Both the position numbers and the translations under genes were made by a program. Shown here piece by piece: positions 34,372-45,269 of a stretch of DNA of 64,000 nucleotides; within the stretch, counting starts at the first letter, position 1, and every line of letters begins with the position of its first letter. The notes below the pieces were generated by a model. It was not told the DNA's origin. It did no database searches and worked only from the letters and a program-made list of their open reading frames with translations. Source of the stretch: Polyporus tsugae (lineage: Eukaryota > Basidiomycota > Agaricomycetes > Polyporales > Polyporaceae); contig JAHRBS010000012.1 of NCBI GenBank assembly GCA_024305745.1, forward strand, positions 1,617,001 to 1,681,000, read 5' to 3'.

Positions 34372-35552
34372 CTAGAGGGCAGTCACCCGGTGTTGCCGGA
34401 CCGACGCTATGCGTCGATCGAGCGTAGCAAACGCACCATCGTTCAGCTGGGCAAGGGGCCCGGAGAACATGGCGTCCTGGCCGAGGGCGCTGACGACGCC
34501 CCGGAGCCCGAAGACGACCTCCTGCATTGAGCGCATGATGGAGATGTTCGCCGCGCTCGTAAGAGCGACGTTGACCGATCGAAGGCAGTCGTGGATGCGC
34601 ACGGACAGCTCCGCGAGCGTCGCACGCGCCGTCTCGAGCACGCGGGCCTCCGCGCCGAGGTCTTTGGCCTTCTGCCTGAGCTCGCCGACGCGGGCGGAGA
34701 GGCGTGCGCTCTCGGCGCGCTCCTTCTCGAGGCTCTCGGTCTGAAGCTGGAGTTGCTTGCGCGAAACGTCGAGCTCGAGCGTGATCCGCGAGATGACGCC
34801 CTTCTGCTCGTCGACGGGCGCCTGGAGGGCCTCGCGGTCGACGATGGCGATGACGTCTGTGAAGCTCGTTTCCGCCAGTCGCGGTGCGAGGGCCAGGACG
34901 AGGGCCCCCTTGACGCAGAAACGGGGATCAGGTTTTGCAGTAAGGACGCGCACGGCGAAGCCACCCACGCACCCCCAAACGGACTATGTCGCGCGTTCGG
35001 GTCTTCTTGCGCAAGACAGATTCGGCCTTGTCTAGCTGGTACTCAGCATGGTTGAGGCTTGCATTCAGGTTCATGATGTCGGAGTTGAGAAGTAAAATGC
35101 GTTCCGTGGTCGCAGCAGCGAGATAGTCGGCCTGTCCGAGTTCAAATGTCGTCTGCTTGATGGACGCCTCAATGGTCCGCCCTTCGTTCAAGTTATTCAT
35201 AAGGCGCTCTCCTGTGGCCATGAGCCACAGAGTCACTGTCGCGTGTGCGGAGCCGAGACTCTAACGGGGGAGTCGGGAGGGGAGGGGAGGGGAGGGGAGG
35301 GGAGGGGAGGGGAGGGGAGGGGAGGGGAGGAGTTTCAGCCTGGGCGTCAAGTGTGACTGAGGAACATACCTCGACGACCGTCGTGCTAAATGCAAGGAAT
35401 TGCCCGAGTGTCACTTGCGGGTAGTTTTTTTCGACGAGCTCAGAGGACGTCACAGGACCTTTGTAGCCCTGGAGCAGGACGACGATGCCGTTCACAGCGC
35501 CGATAGAGCGTTGCACGTCTGCGACAATCGAGGGCTTGTAGTCGGACTCCAT
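34372..35552 (-). CDS. Hypothetical helical protein with coiled coil
   Basis: Three exons: 35552-35370, from 35260 to about 34984, and from about 34911 to 34372. They join VVE to SLGSAHATVTLWLMATGERL, and VRLG to GALVLALAPRLAE. The N-terminal part (MESDYKPSIVADVQRSIGAV) reads as amphipathic helices. The C-terminal half contains a long heptad-like segment (LELDVSRKQLQLQTESLEKE, then LSARVGELRQKAKDLGAE) typical of a coiled coil. Hydrophobic patches are short, and no transmembrane helix is clear. I do not recognise the family; proteins of this type are often basidiomycete-restricted. The first intron contains a long CCCCT repeat. Confidence 0.7.
35275..35331. repeat. (GGGGA)11 microsatellite inside an intron
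   Basis: About eleven tandem GGGGA units on the plus strand, hence CCCCT on the transcribed strand of the overlapping gene. It ends about 13 nt before that intron's acceptor (AG at 35262-35261) and so forms its pyrimidine tract. The G-rich strand has many G-runs of four and could form G-quadruplexes. Confidence 0.95.
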
Positions 35553-36655
35553 GGTTGGTAGCGTTGGGAGGTAGACGGGGCAAAGACCCACAGTCGAGGG
35601 CACCTCAAGTGGGTATATGTGGAAACACGTTGGGAACGCACGTCCAGCATGACGGTAGGTTCATCGGCAGGGTTGGGGCAGGACACAGTCCCCGTACCAC
35701 AGAAGCACGAGCACGAGCCGGTGTCCGCTTCCCACGTCAGGTCACGGTATATAAGGTTTATGAAACCAGGTGCAGTGATAAGAGCCGTATATTCGAGAAA
35801 CCCGAGGGAGGGTTCAGCGGTGCCCGGTGAAGTCTAGACCTAGTCAATGGTCGATCAAAGTCCATACATGGGTCGAGGGGTAGTAGCACTAGAGAGAGAC
35901 GACGACATCGGTGCTTTGCAGGGAGGATTGCCCAGTGACCGTGTCCGGCTCTCACCTGCATCGCATTCCTGCTGTCCAAGAAACCTAAGGCAGTGCAATA
36001 AAGGCTATGCTGGGGGCTCACTCACCCTCGATAGGAGCCCCGCCTCCAGGCACCCAGGTCGGAATCTTGACTTCGTCGACGCTATTAGATGCTTGAATAT
36101 TTTTCACGTGTAGCATATGCCCTTCCAGGAGCTCGACTTCAATTCATATTTGAGATCGTCATTCCAGACGACGTCGAGGTCGGAGCCACAGTGCCATTAG
36201 GTGCCATTGGGGAAGGAAGGCAGGAGGGATGGATGTGTCGGAAATTTCCAGTTTATCAGCGCGTATGAGACTCGTTATCACCTAATTCATCAGGCGCGGC
36301 AATTATGGAGGATTGTGAGAACTTACAAGCGTAAATTGGTAGACTAGCTTGTAACCCCTCGAAATCCCTCATAATCGCCACAACCGAGGAGTCGCGTCAT
36401 AACGTGGCTCGTACGCGCTGGTAAGGTTTTTCGGAAACTTCCAACATTTGGGCGGAACAGAACGATAGTGGAGGAATATGGCCGATTTCGTCATGGAGTC
36501 ACAAACTTGCTTTATCCGGACCAATGTGTATCTATGATTCCATACCGCAAAGCGTCACAGCTTGCTTTAGAGTGAAATTAACATCAGTCCTTATCGGCGA
36601 ACAATAGGAGAGTCCTGTGCTCACCCGGCAATGCCTGATATGCTGCGAGTAAGGA
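35553..36655. other. Intergenic, no supported gene
   Basis: This is the promoter of the helical protein gene and the 3' flank of the HET gene, both minus. The frames are short and without motifs. Confidence 0.5.
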
Positions 36656-38471
36656 CTATGAGATATTCACGACCAACGTCGTAGACGGATTCATGGGACA
36701 GGTGGTGAAAGACAGCGTGATGTCGTGGGAGAACGTCATGAGGCCATAGAACGGCATCGGCTGCTTGAACGTCCTCGTGCGGTCCGTCCATTCGCAGATG
36801 TGGTCCCCGGGACAGGCGTGATCGGGCGCGCTCGACGGTAGCTTCCCCGTGTAGAACTGCAGCGTAGCCCAGTGGGGCTCGCCTGCCGTCTCGTCCACCC
36901 GATACAGGGAGTGGCACCGGCCGAGCGACAGTATCATGACGGCGTCCTCGTTGATCTTGTGCTTGAACGCCAGCGTCACCGGCGTTGAGCCGTCCCACGA
37001 GAAGTCCGTCCTCGTCAGAGTCTCAAGCGACCAAAGGTGTTGTCGGAGGAGCCGCTCGAGCTGCTCCTTACAGAAGCGGAACGGCGTGGAGAGGCTCCGG
37101 TTCACGAGGAGGCGCGGACCGGCACCTGCGTCCTGCGGAGGCTGGTGGACGATATAGATCACCTTCCATTCAGCCATGAGTAGTTCGCCGTTAAAGTGCC
37201 ACTCGCTGAGGTCGTTGCCGAGGGTCACAGTGCGGTATCTGTCCACGCCTGGATGATAAAGAGGACGAAGTAGATCTGGGGCAGTGGGGCATGGGGTGAG
37301 GAATAGACCGAGGGCTCTGCCGTCTTTGTTGGTGCAGCACAGGATGACAATCGAGTAGGACGAAGACTCGAACAACATCACATGGGCGCGAAGGCCATAG
37401 GGTGTGACGGCGAACGTGGGAAGCCCAGGCTGGACGGAGTCGAGTGCATCGGAAAATACTTCGGTATCTGTGGCGGGCTGGCATCGGTAATATCAGCATC
37501 TGTAGAATGACCATCAGTTGGAAGAGACTCACGGAAACAGGCCTGCTTGGCCGTACCATCGGATCGCGAGAAGCGTTGAACGAGATTTGGTTGCATGACG
37601 CGAAAGCGGAAGGTGTGGCGGCGAGGAGGCAAGATTTGTCGTCATGAATGTGGCGTGGGCTGGAGGACTCAGACGTGGGCGGTGGTAGGTACGGCACGAC
37701 ACAGCACATGCCCCAAGCAAACAAGGAGGTGTCGATTGATCTCTTCAAGATCTCCTCTTGCAGCCGCCGAAATGCTTGACGGCCCTCGCCATACAACGTA
37801 GGCATGTTGATCCCGAAGATACCCATCAGGCAGTACGCCTCGTCCTCCGGTCGCGTCGTCTTGCGCTTCGCAGCCCAGGACATTCGCCGCGAAACGCTAA
37901 CGTCCGAGAGCTCTTCCTCAAGCCTCAAAACTGAGACAGGGATCAAGGTGATCTCTTCGAGTAGCGCAGCCAACGCACCCTTCGTGCCGAGCACTTTCCA
38001 GTCCTTGGACAAAAAGATGACAATGTCAGGCGCCAGAAGCTCCTGCAACGTCCAGCCGCGCGTGTGCCACCTGCTCTGCCGAAAAGCGGAGTCCTTGCTT
38101 GACAGGATGGTGCCGTTGGGTACGTCTTTGATGTAGGCATAGCACACCTCGGCGAGACCGTAGTAACGGTACATCGAGTTGATCGCCTCAGAGAGTTCGG
38201 AGCTGCTAGTCTTGTCGATACAGCAGGTGTCGACCCAGACCCACCGATACCCATGGCTCTCCGCGAGGATGCAACACTCCCTGAGTTTCGTGCAGACGTG
38301 GTCCCGAGGGTTCCCGCCAGCGATCGCGCATTCCGCTCGGAAAGACCAGAGATCTTGGAAGGTCTGTTCACTGGGGTCCCAGACGTGGGAGAGGATAGCG
38401 TAGCCTCCAGGAACATCTTCGGGAGAGACGAAGAAGTAGAGCTCGGCGCGGTCGGTGCTCAACACCCACAT
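36656..38471 (-). CDS. HET-domain protein (heterokaryon incompatibility type)
   Basis: Two exons, 38471-37557 and 37477-36656, join in phase 0 to 578 residues. The acceptor at 37478 was chosen because it continues into TFAVTPYGLRAHVMLFESSS without a stop; an AG nearer the exon gives an early stop. The N-terminal HET domain shows all three family blocks: YAILSHVWD, YRWVWVDTCCIDK and WHTRGWTLQELLAP, followed by AYCLMGIFGINMPTLYGEG. HET domains trigger non-self recognition and cell death in ascomycetes; in basidiomycetes the family is large and mostly uncharacterised. The C-terminal 270 residues form a mixed domain (NDLSEWHFNGELLMAEWKVI, HHICEW-like GDHICEWTDRT) with no known name and no NACHT or repeat domain. 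The gene appears intact. Confidence 0.9.
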
Positions 38472-38831
38472 GGGAAGACTTCATTGTGGGAGTAATCAGT
38501 TTACACAGAGGAACGATAATTTTTTGGAAACGACCTACCAATGTGAGTTGAGAGGCGTCGGGTTGGACTCGGACGTCGTGAGGTGAACAGGCGTAGACGT
38601 GGGCGGGAAGACAGATCCATCGATAAGACATATGCATAGAGGATTACGAGAGCAACGGACGGTATCGGTAGCGGTCTGAGGACGCAGTCGAAATGAAACC
38701 TTCCATGGCTTCGGACGTTCAGCCTGGGAAACAGTCATGCGTGCGACGGTGGCCCAACCAGGGAATCAAGACAGTGCTGTCGCCTTCGGCGTGTGGCCCT
38801 CGATGCTTGAGCACTGTCCTCATAGATATTG

Positions 38832-39260
38832 CTAGGACCTATAGTCTCTGGACGTGCGTCGTATCCGTGCGGTAATTGATAGATAATTGAGTGGTTCCGG
38901 AGAGTCGGAGAGTCGGAGACTGGGAGGACCATACATATGTATACTGCATGCATTGAAACCAATTGTCGGAATCCAGTCACGGTGCCAGATATCCTTGGGT
39001 GTTTTGGCTCTCGTTAGAATTGGACTTATATTAACACTAAATGAGGCACATACCTGATGTTCTTGGAGAGTGTAGGGATTCGAATTCAGATGGTGGCGGC
39101 AGGAGAATGTGTCAAGAATGATGTCGACTCCCAGTTGGCGGCGTTGGCGCCATGGGGTAATGGAGACCCCGAACAGTCCCGACCTAGGCTCCCCCTCCAG
39201 GCTGCTGCATAGCGTGACCCCGGCCTCCCGCTCCCGCTCCTCGTTTCATCTCAACTGAAA
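38832..39260 (-). CDS. Unidentified spliced coding region
   Basis: A minus-strand frame from about 39245 reads REAGVTLCSSLEGEPRSGLF, then FGVSITPWRQRRQLGVDIIL and DTFSCRHHLNSNPYTLQEHQ. It ends at a good donor (CAG|GTATGT, 39054). After a 63-nt intron the acceptor near 38990 opens DIWHRDWIPTIGFNACSIHM, followed by about 35 residues to the stop TAG at 38832. Phase is kept across the intron. No start codon was found: a TGA precedes the first part, so an upstream exon is needed or the gene is broken. I recognise no family. Confidence 0.3.
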
Positions 39261-40084
39261 GTCTTTTTGTAGGACAGTGCATGGCGTCCAGGACCCTCGT
39301 CATGTGGTGGTGCTTCCGTTCACCCTCGGCCGCTTTGTACTGGTATGTCTACTTCTGCGTCATACTTCCAATTGACACCGCTGCTGACTACGAAAAGCCC
39401 CGTCGTACATAATTTGAACAGATAGACGTCGTCCGTCGCGATCGTCGCGGTAGCCTGGAAGATCGTCGCAACGGTCATCCTCGCCTTGCCGATATTCCCG
39501 CACGCACGAGGATGAGGTGACCTACACGGCGGATTCCTTCGAGGGCCCAAACTCCTTATACCTCTTGTGCTACTCCAATGTCCCACAAGCAACGATCGAC
39601 GAGACACTAACCCCCCCGGCACAGGTATAGCGCGTCGAAAGAGACGACGATCCCACGAACTTGAGCGTCGATCCCTGCCAGCAAGACAGGATCCGCACTG
39701 CTCGTGCTATCAACAACGCACCCGCGAATCGGGTCGTTGACGTGTGAGCGCACGAGGCATGACGGCTGCAGTGCCAAGTACGGTGACTTGTGGTACCTTG
39801 TGTACACCGGACACACAGGTGATCCAGATGCCGGCAATCCTTCACAAAGGGGTTCACATAGAACGTCGACAACAAACGAGAGTTTCCATGCATTTCCATC
39901 GTTGGCGGCGATTCGATGGTGCTCGTGTTGATTGCCTTCAGATGCCGAGAGGGGGCGGAGTTGGAGGTGCGGAGAGTCGGAGTGCGGGCGAGAAGCCTTT
40001 TGTGGTGCGTGGGTGTAGGTTCAGGAGGTCTAAATCGAAGGTGGTGTAGACAATCAATTATCTTACAGGTGCAACCCAAGTCCT
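39261..40084. other. Unassigned; possible coding fragments on minus strand
   Basis: Minus-strand frames give VNDPIRGCVVDSTSSADPVL then GIDAQVRGIVVSFDALYLCR (about 39610-39740), and IFQATATIATDDVYLFKLC (about 39400-39470). These look protein-like, but no continuous splice model from a start codon could be built. They may belong to the unidentified gene at 38.8-39.3 kb. Confidence 0.3.
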
Positions 40085-42403
40085 TCAGAAGTACTCGATT
40101 AGTTTTCTGACCGTATCCTTCTCGTCCTTGCCGGTCATGAACTTCTCCATCAGCTACATGCAAACACCCAGTCAGCAACGTCAAATGGCGCGCATACACA
40201 CACCCTCCGACTCACCTCGTTCACATCCAAGTACTTCTCGACGAACTCCTCTCCAAGCGCACTCTTCATCACCGCGTCTGCGCCTAGCAACGCCCGTGCG
40301 TCCCGTATCGTCTGCGGTAGCCTCGTCGCGTTCTCCAACCCCACGGCCCTCTTTTCTGTAGCATTCATCTCATACACCGCCTTCGCACAATCACCCGTCG
40401 TCAAAACCGCCCCATCCACGATGCCCCTCAAGCCCGCCGCGACAAGGGCAGCGAACGCCAAGTGCGGCGTCGCCGTCCCGTCCACGCACTTGACCTCGAA
40501 GTGGTGCGCGCCCGCCGGGCCGCACAGCCGGAGGGGCACCTCGCGGTTATCCGTTCCCCAGCACGGGTACGTCCCCCCGGACCAGATGCCGTCGACCACC
40601 CGGGCATACGAGGCCGCGGTGGGGAGCGTGAGGGCGCAGACCGCAGGAAGGTGCGCGAGGACGCCCTGGAGGAAGGACCGCTCGGTAGGCGTGAGCGTCG
40701 GCGCGCGAGACGCGTCTGTAGAGCGTGAGGCGTTATTGCCACCGTGCACGGACATGTGGGTATGCGCGCCGCTGCCGCCTGTGGGAGAGCCAGTCGTCGA
40801 GTGGGAGTGGGAAGGAGGGATGTGAAGCGTGAAGGTGCGTGAGTCATGAGGTTATGGAAGGAGAAAAGAAGTAAGATGAAAGAAGAGGAAGGATGCACAC
40901 TTACAGGAGTCGTTGTGCAGCCGGGGCGAGAACGTAGCCTTGAAGCCGTGCTTGTGCGCGATATTGTAGATCGTCTCCCTTGTGAACACGACCGCGTCGG
41001 CTGCCTCGAGGGGGGCAAGGGGGCCCGTAATTACCTCATACTATCGTACAGTTAAAGTTAGCATCCAAAGCCTCCGAGACACAAGCACGAAAAGGCCAAA
41101 GCCAGTGCACCGCCGACGCACCAAGCCGCTAACTACCGGGTGGTGCGTAGGTAAGGTAGCTTCAGCACTTTGATCGCCGGCGGTGGGAGAAGCAAACGAA
41201 TGGTCGTAGAGATGGAAAGGTGGAAGCATAGCAGGGGAGGGTGTCAAGTAGGCTCATCGCTCACCTGGCCCGGCGCAGCTTCCGCATGGTACATCTGGAG
41301 CTCGATCCCGGCCTCGACCAGGCATCGCGCGATCTCCTCCAGCACCTCCGCCTCCGCACTCCCTGTGCGGAACTTTACGGATGTCGACCAATCGCCAGAG
41401 CACGCATATTCCAGCTCGGGCGTCGTCGCCTTCAGGAGGATGAACTCGGACTCGACTCCGACGAGGAACGAGACCCCTGCTCTGTCCTCCGCTTCCCTGC
41501 GTGTACGGAGTTGTCGTCAGTATTCCCATTCGCGTCCCATCCTGATGCCAAGATCGAGAATCGAGACAAGACACTGAACCTCTCGATGAAGAGTACGATC
41601 GCGTATGGCAGCTTCGAAAGCTGACCTGAAACGACTCGGGTCGGGGGCCACGGGCACCGAAGTGCCGTTGACAACGTAAACGTGCCACGCTCTCGCCCGG
41701 GAGTGTGCGAGAAGAACGACCACGCACTTGCCCTTCGCAGATGGGCCGATCCGCTTCTTTATGCAGACTATATGCGGTCTCGGCAAGCACGCGTCGCACA
41801 CATCCGCCCACACTTTGATCGACGCGACGAATGAGCGATAGCATTCAGGCGTGAAAGCTGCGATTCCATGCGCATCGTGCAAATGTTGCACGCTCGCAGC
41901 CTTCTGACTCGGATATGAAGATATAGACTTTTAAGCGTACCACACCAAGCGGAAAACACGCACTTTACGAGCCTCGCGAGGATAGTCCTCGGACACAGGG
42001 GCACCTCGAGCCCCGCCGCGGGGCTCGGGCTCTTCTCCTGGAACCAGCCCATGACGCTCGCGTGTCCGGGCGCGTACGTGCACACCCGCCAGCTCCGCAG
42101 GTCCGGGACGTACAGGTACTCGCCAACGGGCCCGAACCCGGGCGCGAGCTTGAGCCCGACGAGGCCGAAGGCCGCCCTGCTCACACCGATGCCGGGGCGG
42201 GTCTTGGCGGGGTCCGAGAGCAGGGCGCGGAAGTAGCTCGCGGAGAGGACGCGGAATCGGACAGTGTTAATGTAGTCGACCCACTGGACGCGGACGAACG
42301 CGATCTCGGGCGTGAGGAGCTCGTCGAGGGTCTTCGGAGGCGCGAGGGGGGCACTGGTGTTGGGGGCGTAGAGGACGCCGTATGCGCTAGGGTCTGCTGG
42401 CAT
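40085..42403 (-). CDS. FluG/glutamine-synthetase-like protein
   Basis: Five exons, 42403-41964, 41496-41265, 41040-40905, 40778-40216 and 40153-40085, agree in phase and give 479 residues. The N-terminal beta-grasp part includes FVRVQWVDYINTVRFRVL. The catalytic domain has SFLVGVESEFILLK (metal Glu), MYHAEAAPGQYEVITGPLAP (E..PGQ.E metal site), SPRLHNDSCGSGAHTHMS (ATP/Glu loop), YPCWGTDNREVPLRL, and FEVKCVDGTATPHLAFAA, where the usual FR of class-I enzymes is VK. The C-terminus is LMEKFMTGKDEKDTV...EYF. This fits the GS-I-like proteins related to the C-terminal half of Aspergillus FluG and to lengsin rather than housekeeping GS-II. True glutamine synthesis is therefore doubtful, and ligation of another amine or amino acid is possible. 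Intron 1 is 467 nt, the rest about 60-220 nt. Confidence 0.92.
41517..41930 (-). other. Open frame inside intron 1 of the FluG-like gene
   Basis: Within the 467-nt first intron (41963-41497) and on the same strand, one frame is open for 137 codons from just after a TAA (41933-41931) to the TGA at 41517. It reads like protein: ECYRSFVASIKVWADVCDA, KGKCVVVLLAHSRARAWHVY, RFRSAFEAAIRDRTLHREVQ. It has no ATG near its start and its frame does not match either flanking exon by a simple splice. It may be a retained fragment of another gene, a skipped exon, or chance in GC-rich DNA. Confidence 0.3.
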
Positions 42404-45269
42404 GGCGTGGACGGCGGATGCGTGTATAGCGGAGGAGGGGGTGGCTCGTTGTGGTCGACGGTCAGGGTGCGTGCTTATTTGTGGGCCCGGTACTTGTTGG
42501 AAAGTCGTAGCCAGGTCGTAGCTTCCAAATCATCCTGGCGTTGTTCGGTTGGTTATCGGCCTCGTGTAATTTTTGCCAATCGTGCAATAAAGCCCTACCT
42601 CGTCCTTCCAGGTCCTTTGTGTCCCTTGAGCTGTCGAAAGCCACAGTTAGTGTAGGTATAACCTGCTGAACACTGTACACCGAAGGATCTCACAGGCGGC
42701 GATTAGATGAGGAGAAAAGGATGATATCAAGCGCTCAGAGCGACTTATCCGCGCGTATCGGGCAGTTGGCTCGGCGCTCCGCTCATATCCAATGTTTTCG
42801 GAAGCGGAGTTCGCCACATCAACATGCGCATTCAATGCCCCGGCCTGGAGGCTGGTTACGCTCAACCTCGTGTTTTGTGGTTGGGGCGGCCGCAAATTTT
42901 GACTGGCAGAATGAAGCAGTTCGGATGGAACCGTATTTTGGTTCTAAATTACGGAACCGCAACGGCTACTACGCAGATTTGAATACTCGATGGGTGGGGG
43001 CCTGGGCCCGGGCCCCTGAGCATGAGGCCTTGAGGTTTACCAGAATCGACAAGGTCAGGAGCCTGATGACGCCAAGCAAATATATGATAAGTACTAGTCC
43101 CCCGAAAGATGTTGTCTGAGAGTGTGCGTAACGAGATACTGTTACGATACTTACCTTCATGTGGTTTGCAGAATGGTGACGGACGAGGGCTAAGGCCTAA
43201 TATGCCAATATGGCCGTAGGAGTACAGACTCGGAGTCGGTCAGCACGTATGTGGGTGTACACCCACTTCTGAGTCACGCGTGCGCGTAGGATGTTAAGTC
43301 CCAGACTGGACCCGATGTCAGTCAGACAGGTGCCAGTGCCACCAACCAAAGAAGGACCGGTGCGTGTGAGGACGCGGAACGCGCGAACATAACAAAAAAC
43401 GAGCATGTCAGAGGGTGGTATAGACTGGCTATTCTGCTGGGTACCTGGCACTCACCTAAGCGACCGTGCCCAATCCCGATTCAGCGCGGATGCGTGAACT
43501 TTGGATTGCTATCGGATACCCGGGAGGCACTAAGTAGGTCGGCTCGAGGCCACGTCTTTGTCTGCCTTTGTCGGTTGCGAGGGTCCGAAACAATGCATGA
43601 AATCCGAAGCCTAGAATAGTGCGCATGCGCGCGCATACACTCCCATGGATGGGGAATAAGCATGGTTCATGCGGCATTGGAACTCGAGACGGTCGGCGGT
43701 GGAAATAAGAGAAGCATAAATTTAGTCGAAACATTGGAGGCTCCAGCGAGTCGAAGTAGTGCAGGCGATACCTCGGCACAAGGGCACCCGAGGCAGACGA
43801 GGGTGTTCAACTCCGTGAAGCCTATGAAAGGGACCATGTTTTTAATATGTCAGGCTGGTAAATGCGCGGCCGGTGTAGCCGTGCAAGGCGATCAAAACGG
43901 GCCAAATCCTGGGAAAGACGTGCAGATGGCGTGCATAATGGTGCGTTGCCGCCAATCGCCACGGTGGAAACCGACCGTCGGATGAAGTTGCTCAGTGTTG
44001 CCTCGAGTGGAATAGGGAGAAGTCAAAGGGGGTTTGGTGCGCAGCCATGCAGGATGCCTGTGGAGGCAAGTTCCCAGATGATATGAGACCGAAGGCTGTC
44101 AGGATGGGCGAGGATCGGGACCTATGCTCGACGGAACCTTGCGGTAGGCCACAGTTGGCGAATGAGCAGCCATAAGCAGCAGATAGCGCGAGGCATGCGC
44201 TCGAGCCTTCCGTTCAGCGCTCCGGCCGAGTGTACCTCACACTAACCTAAAAATCATCCATGTCTGCGTTTTTCCGAGTACCGGAGTGGGGTTGTGCGTC
44301 CTGCATAGATGTTTTGAATGAGAAGATGTTCCTAGATGATAGCGGGCCGATAGGTTTGGGGAGAGTGTCCTAAGTTACTTACTCAACGCCGACGGTCGGA
44401 TAAAGTAGGCGCTGGAAAGAGCGTTGTATCTGGTTGGTATCTGGGATGTTTGGTTGTCATTGTCATCAATCTGGCTGGCTTGCGTGAGAAGCTTCTGATC
44501 GTGAGTGATCGATGCGACGGGCTTCCCCTGACGATCGGCCTTTCAAGGCATCCTCCCCTCTCCAAGCGCAACAATACGCGTGCATCATGGGCCCACCAAT
44601 TCCAGCGCTCTTTTGATAGCGTCTTCTGGCCGGACGAGGGCAGCGTGACAAGAATTGAGCTTGACTTTCAAGCTGGAAGTCGGAAGATGAGGTGACAATT
44701 TGGCAAGTGACGCTGCCTTGGGAGCCGCCCAAACGCAATCAGATGGCAAGCGCTTAGACTGTCAGTGCCTGTCTGGACCGGGTCAACTGCGCTGGAGATG
44801 GAGATGGATGATTGGCAGAAGAGGGCGGCTGAGGAGAGGTGGAATCAAGGTGGAATGGGGAATGCACGGCTGGCGTTGAGTATTGCGAGGAGGAAGGAGG
44901 CCGCGTAAGGCGTGCCGACGCGAGAAGCAGGGAGAAGCGAGGCCGTGGGGAAGGCGGGTTGGGCGAAGACGATGGTGGCGAGTGCGGCTGGAGGTGAGGG
45001 GTCCCTGCTCCCGACCGCGACGACTGCCCAGCTGAAGCCGCCCAGCCGATCCGCGTCTTGTCCCGATCGACCCAAAGATGCTGACCGTCAACCATTTTTA
45101 CGACGAAACCGCGCCCGATCACTCCTGCCAATGTCAACCGGATCCAGATGCTATATTCACGCACGACTCCCTCAAGCACCTCCCTCTCCCCCTCCTCCGT
45201 CCCTCCCCGCAAATCCCTCCTCTCCACCCCATAAAGTACTTCTATCTCCTCCATGCATACCCCGCTCCC
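42404..45269. other. Gene-poor region
   Basis: This lies between the FluG-like gene start (minus) and the second F-box gene (plus). Frames at 42721-43119 (plus, 132 codons), 43456-43779 (minus) and 43662-43985 (plus) have no motifs and no splice support. A GC palindrome (GGGCCCGGGCCC) lies near 43005. The last 200 bp are the F-box leader, with an upstream in-frame CTG but no ATG before 45270. Confidence 0.4.
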
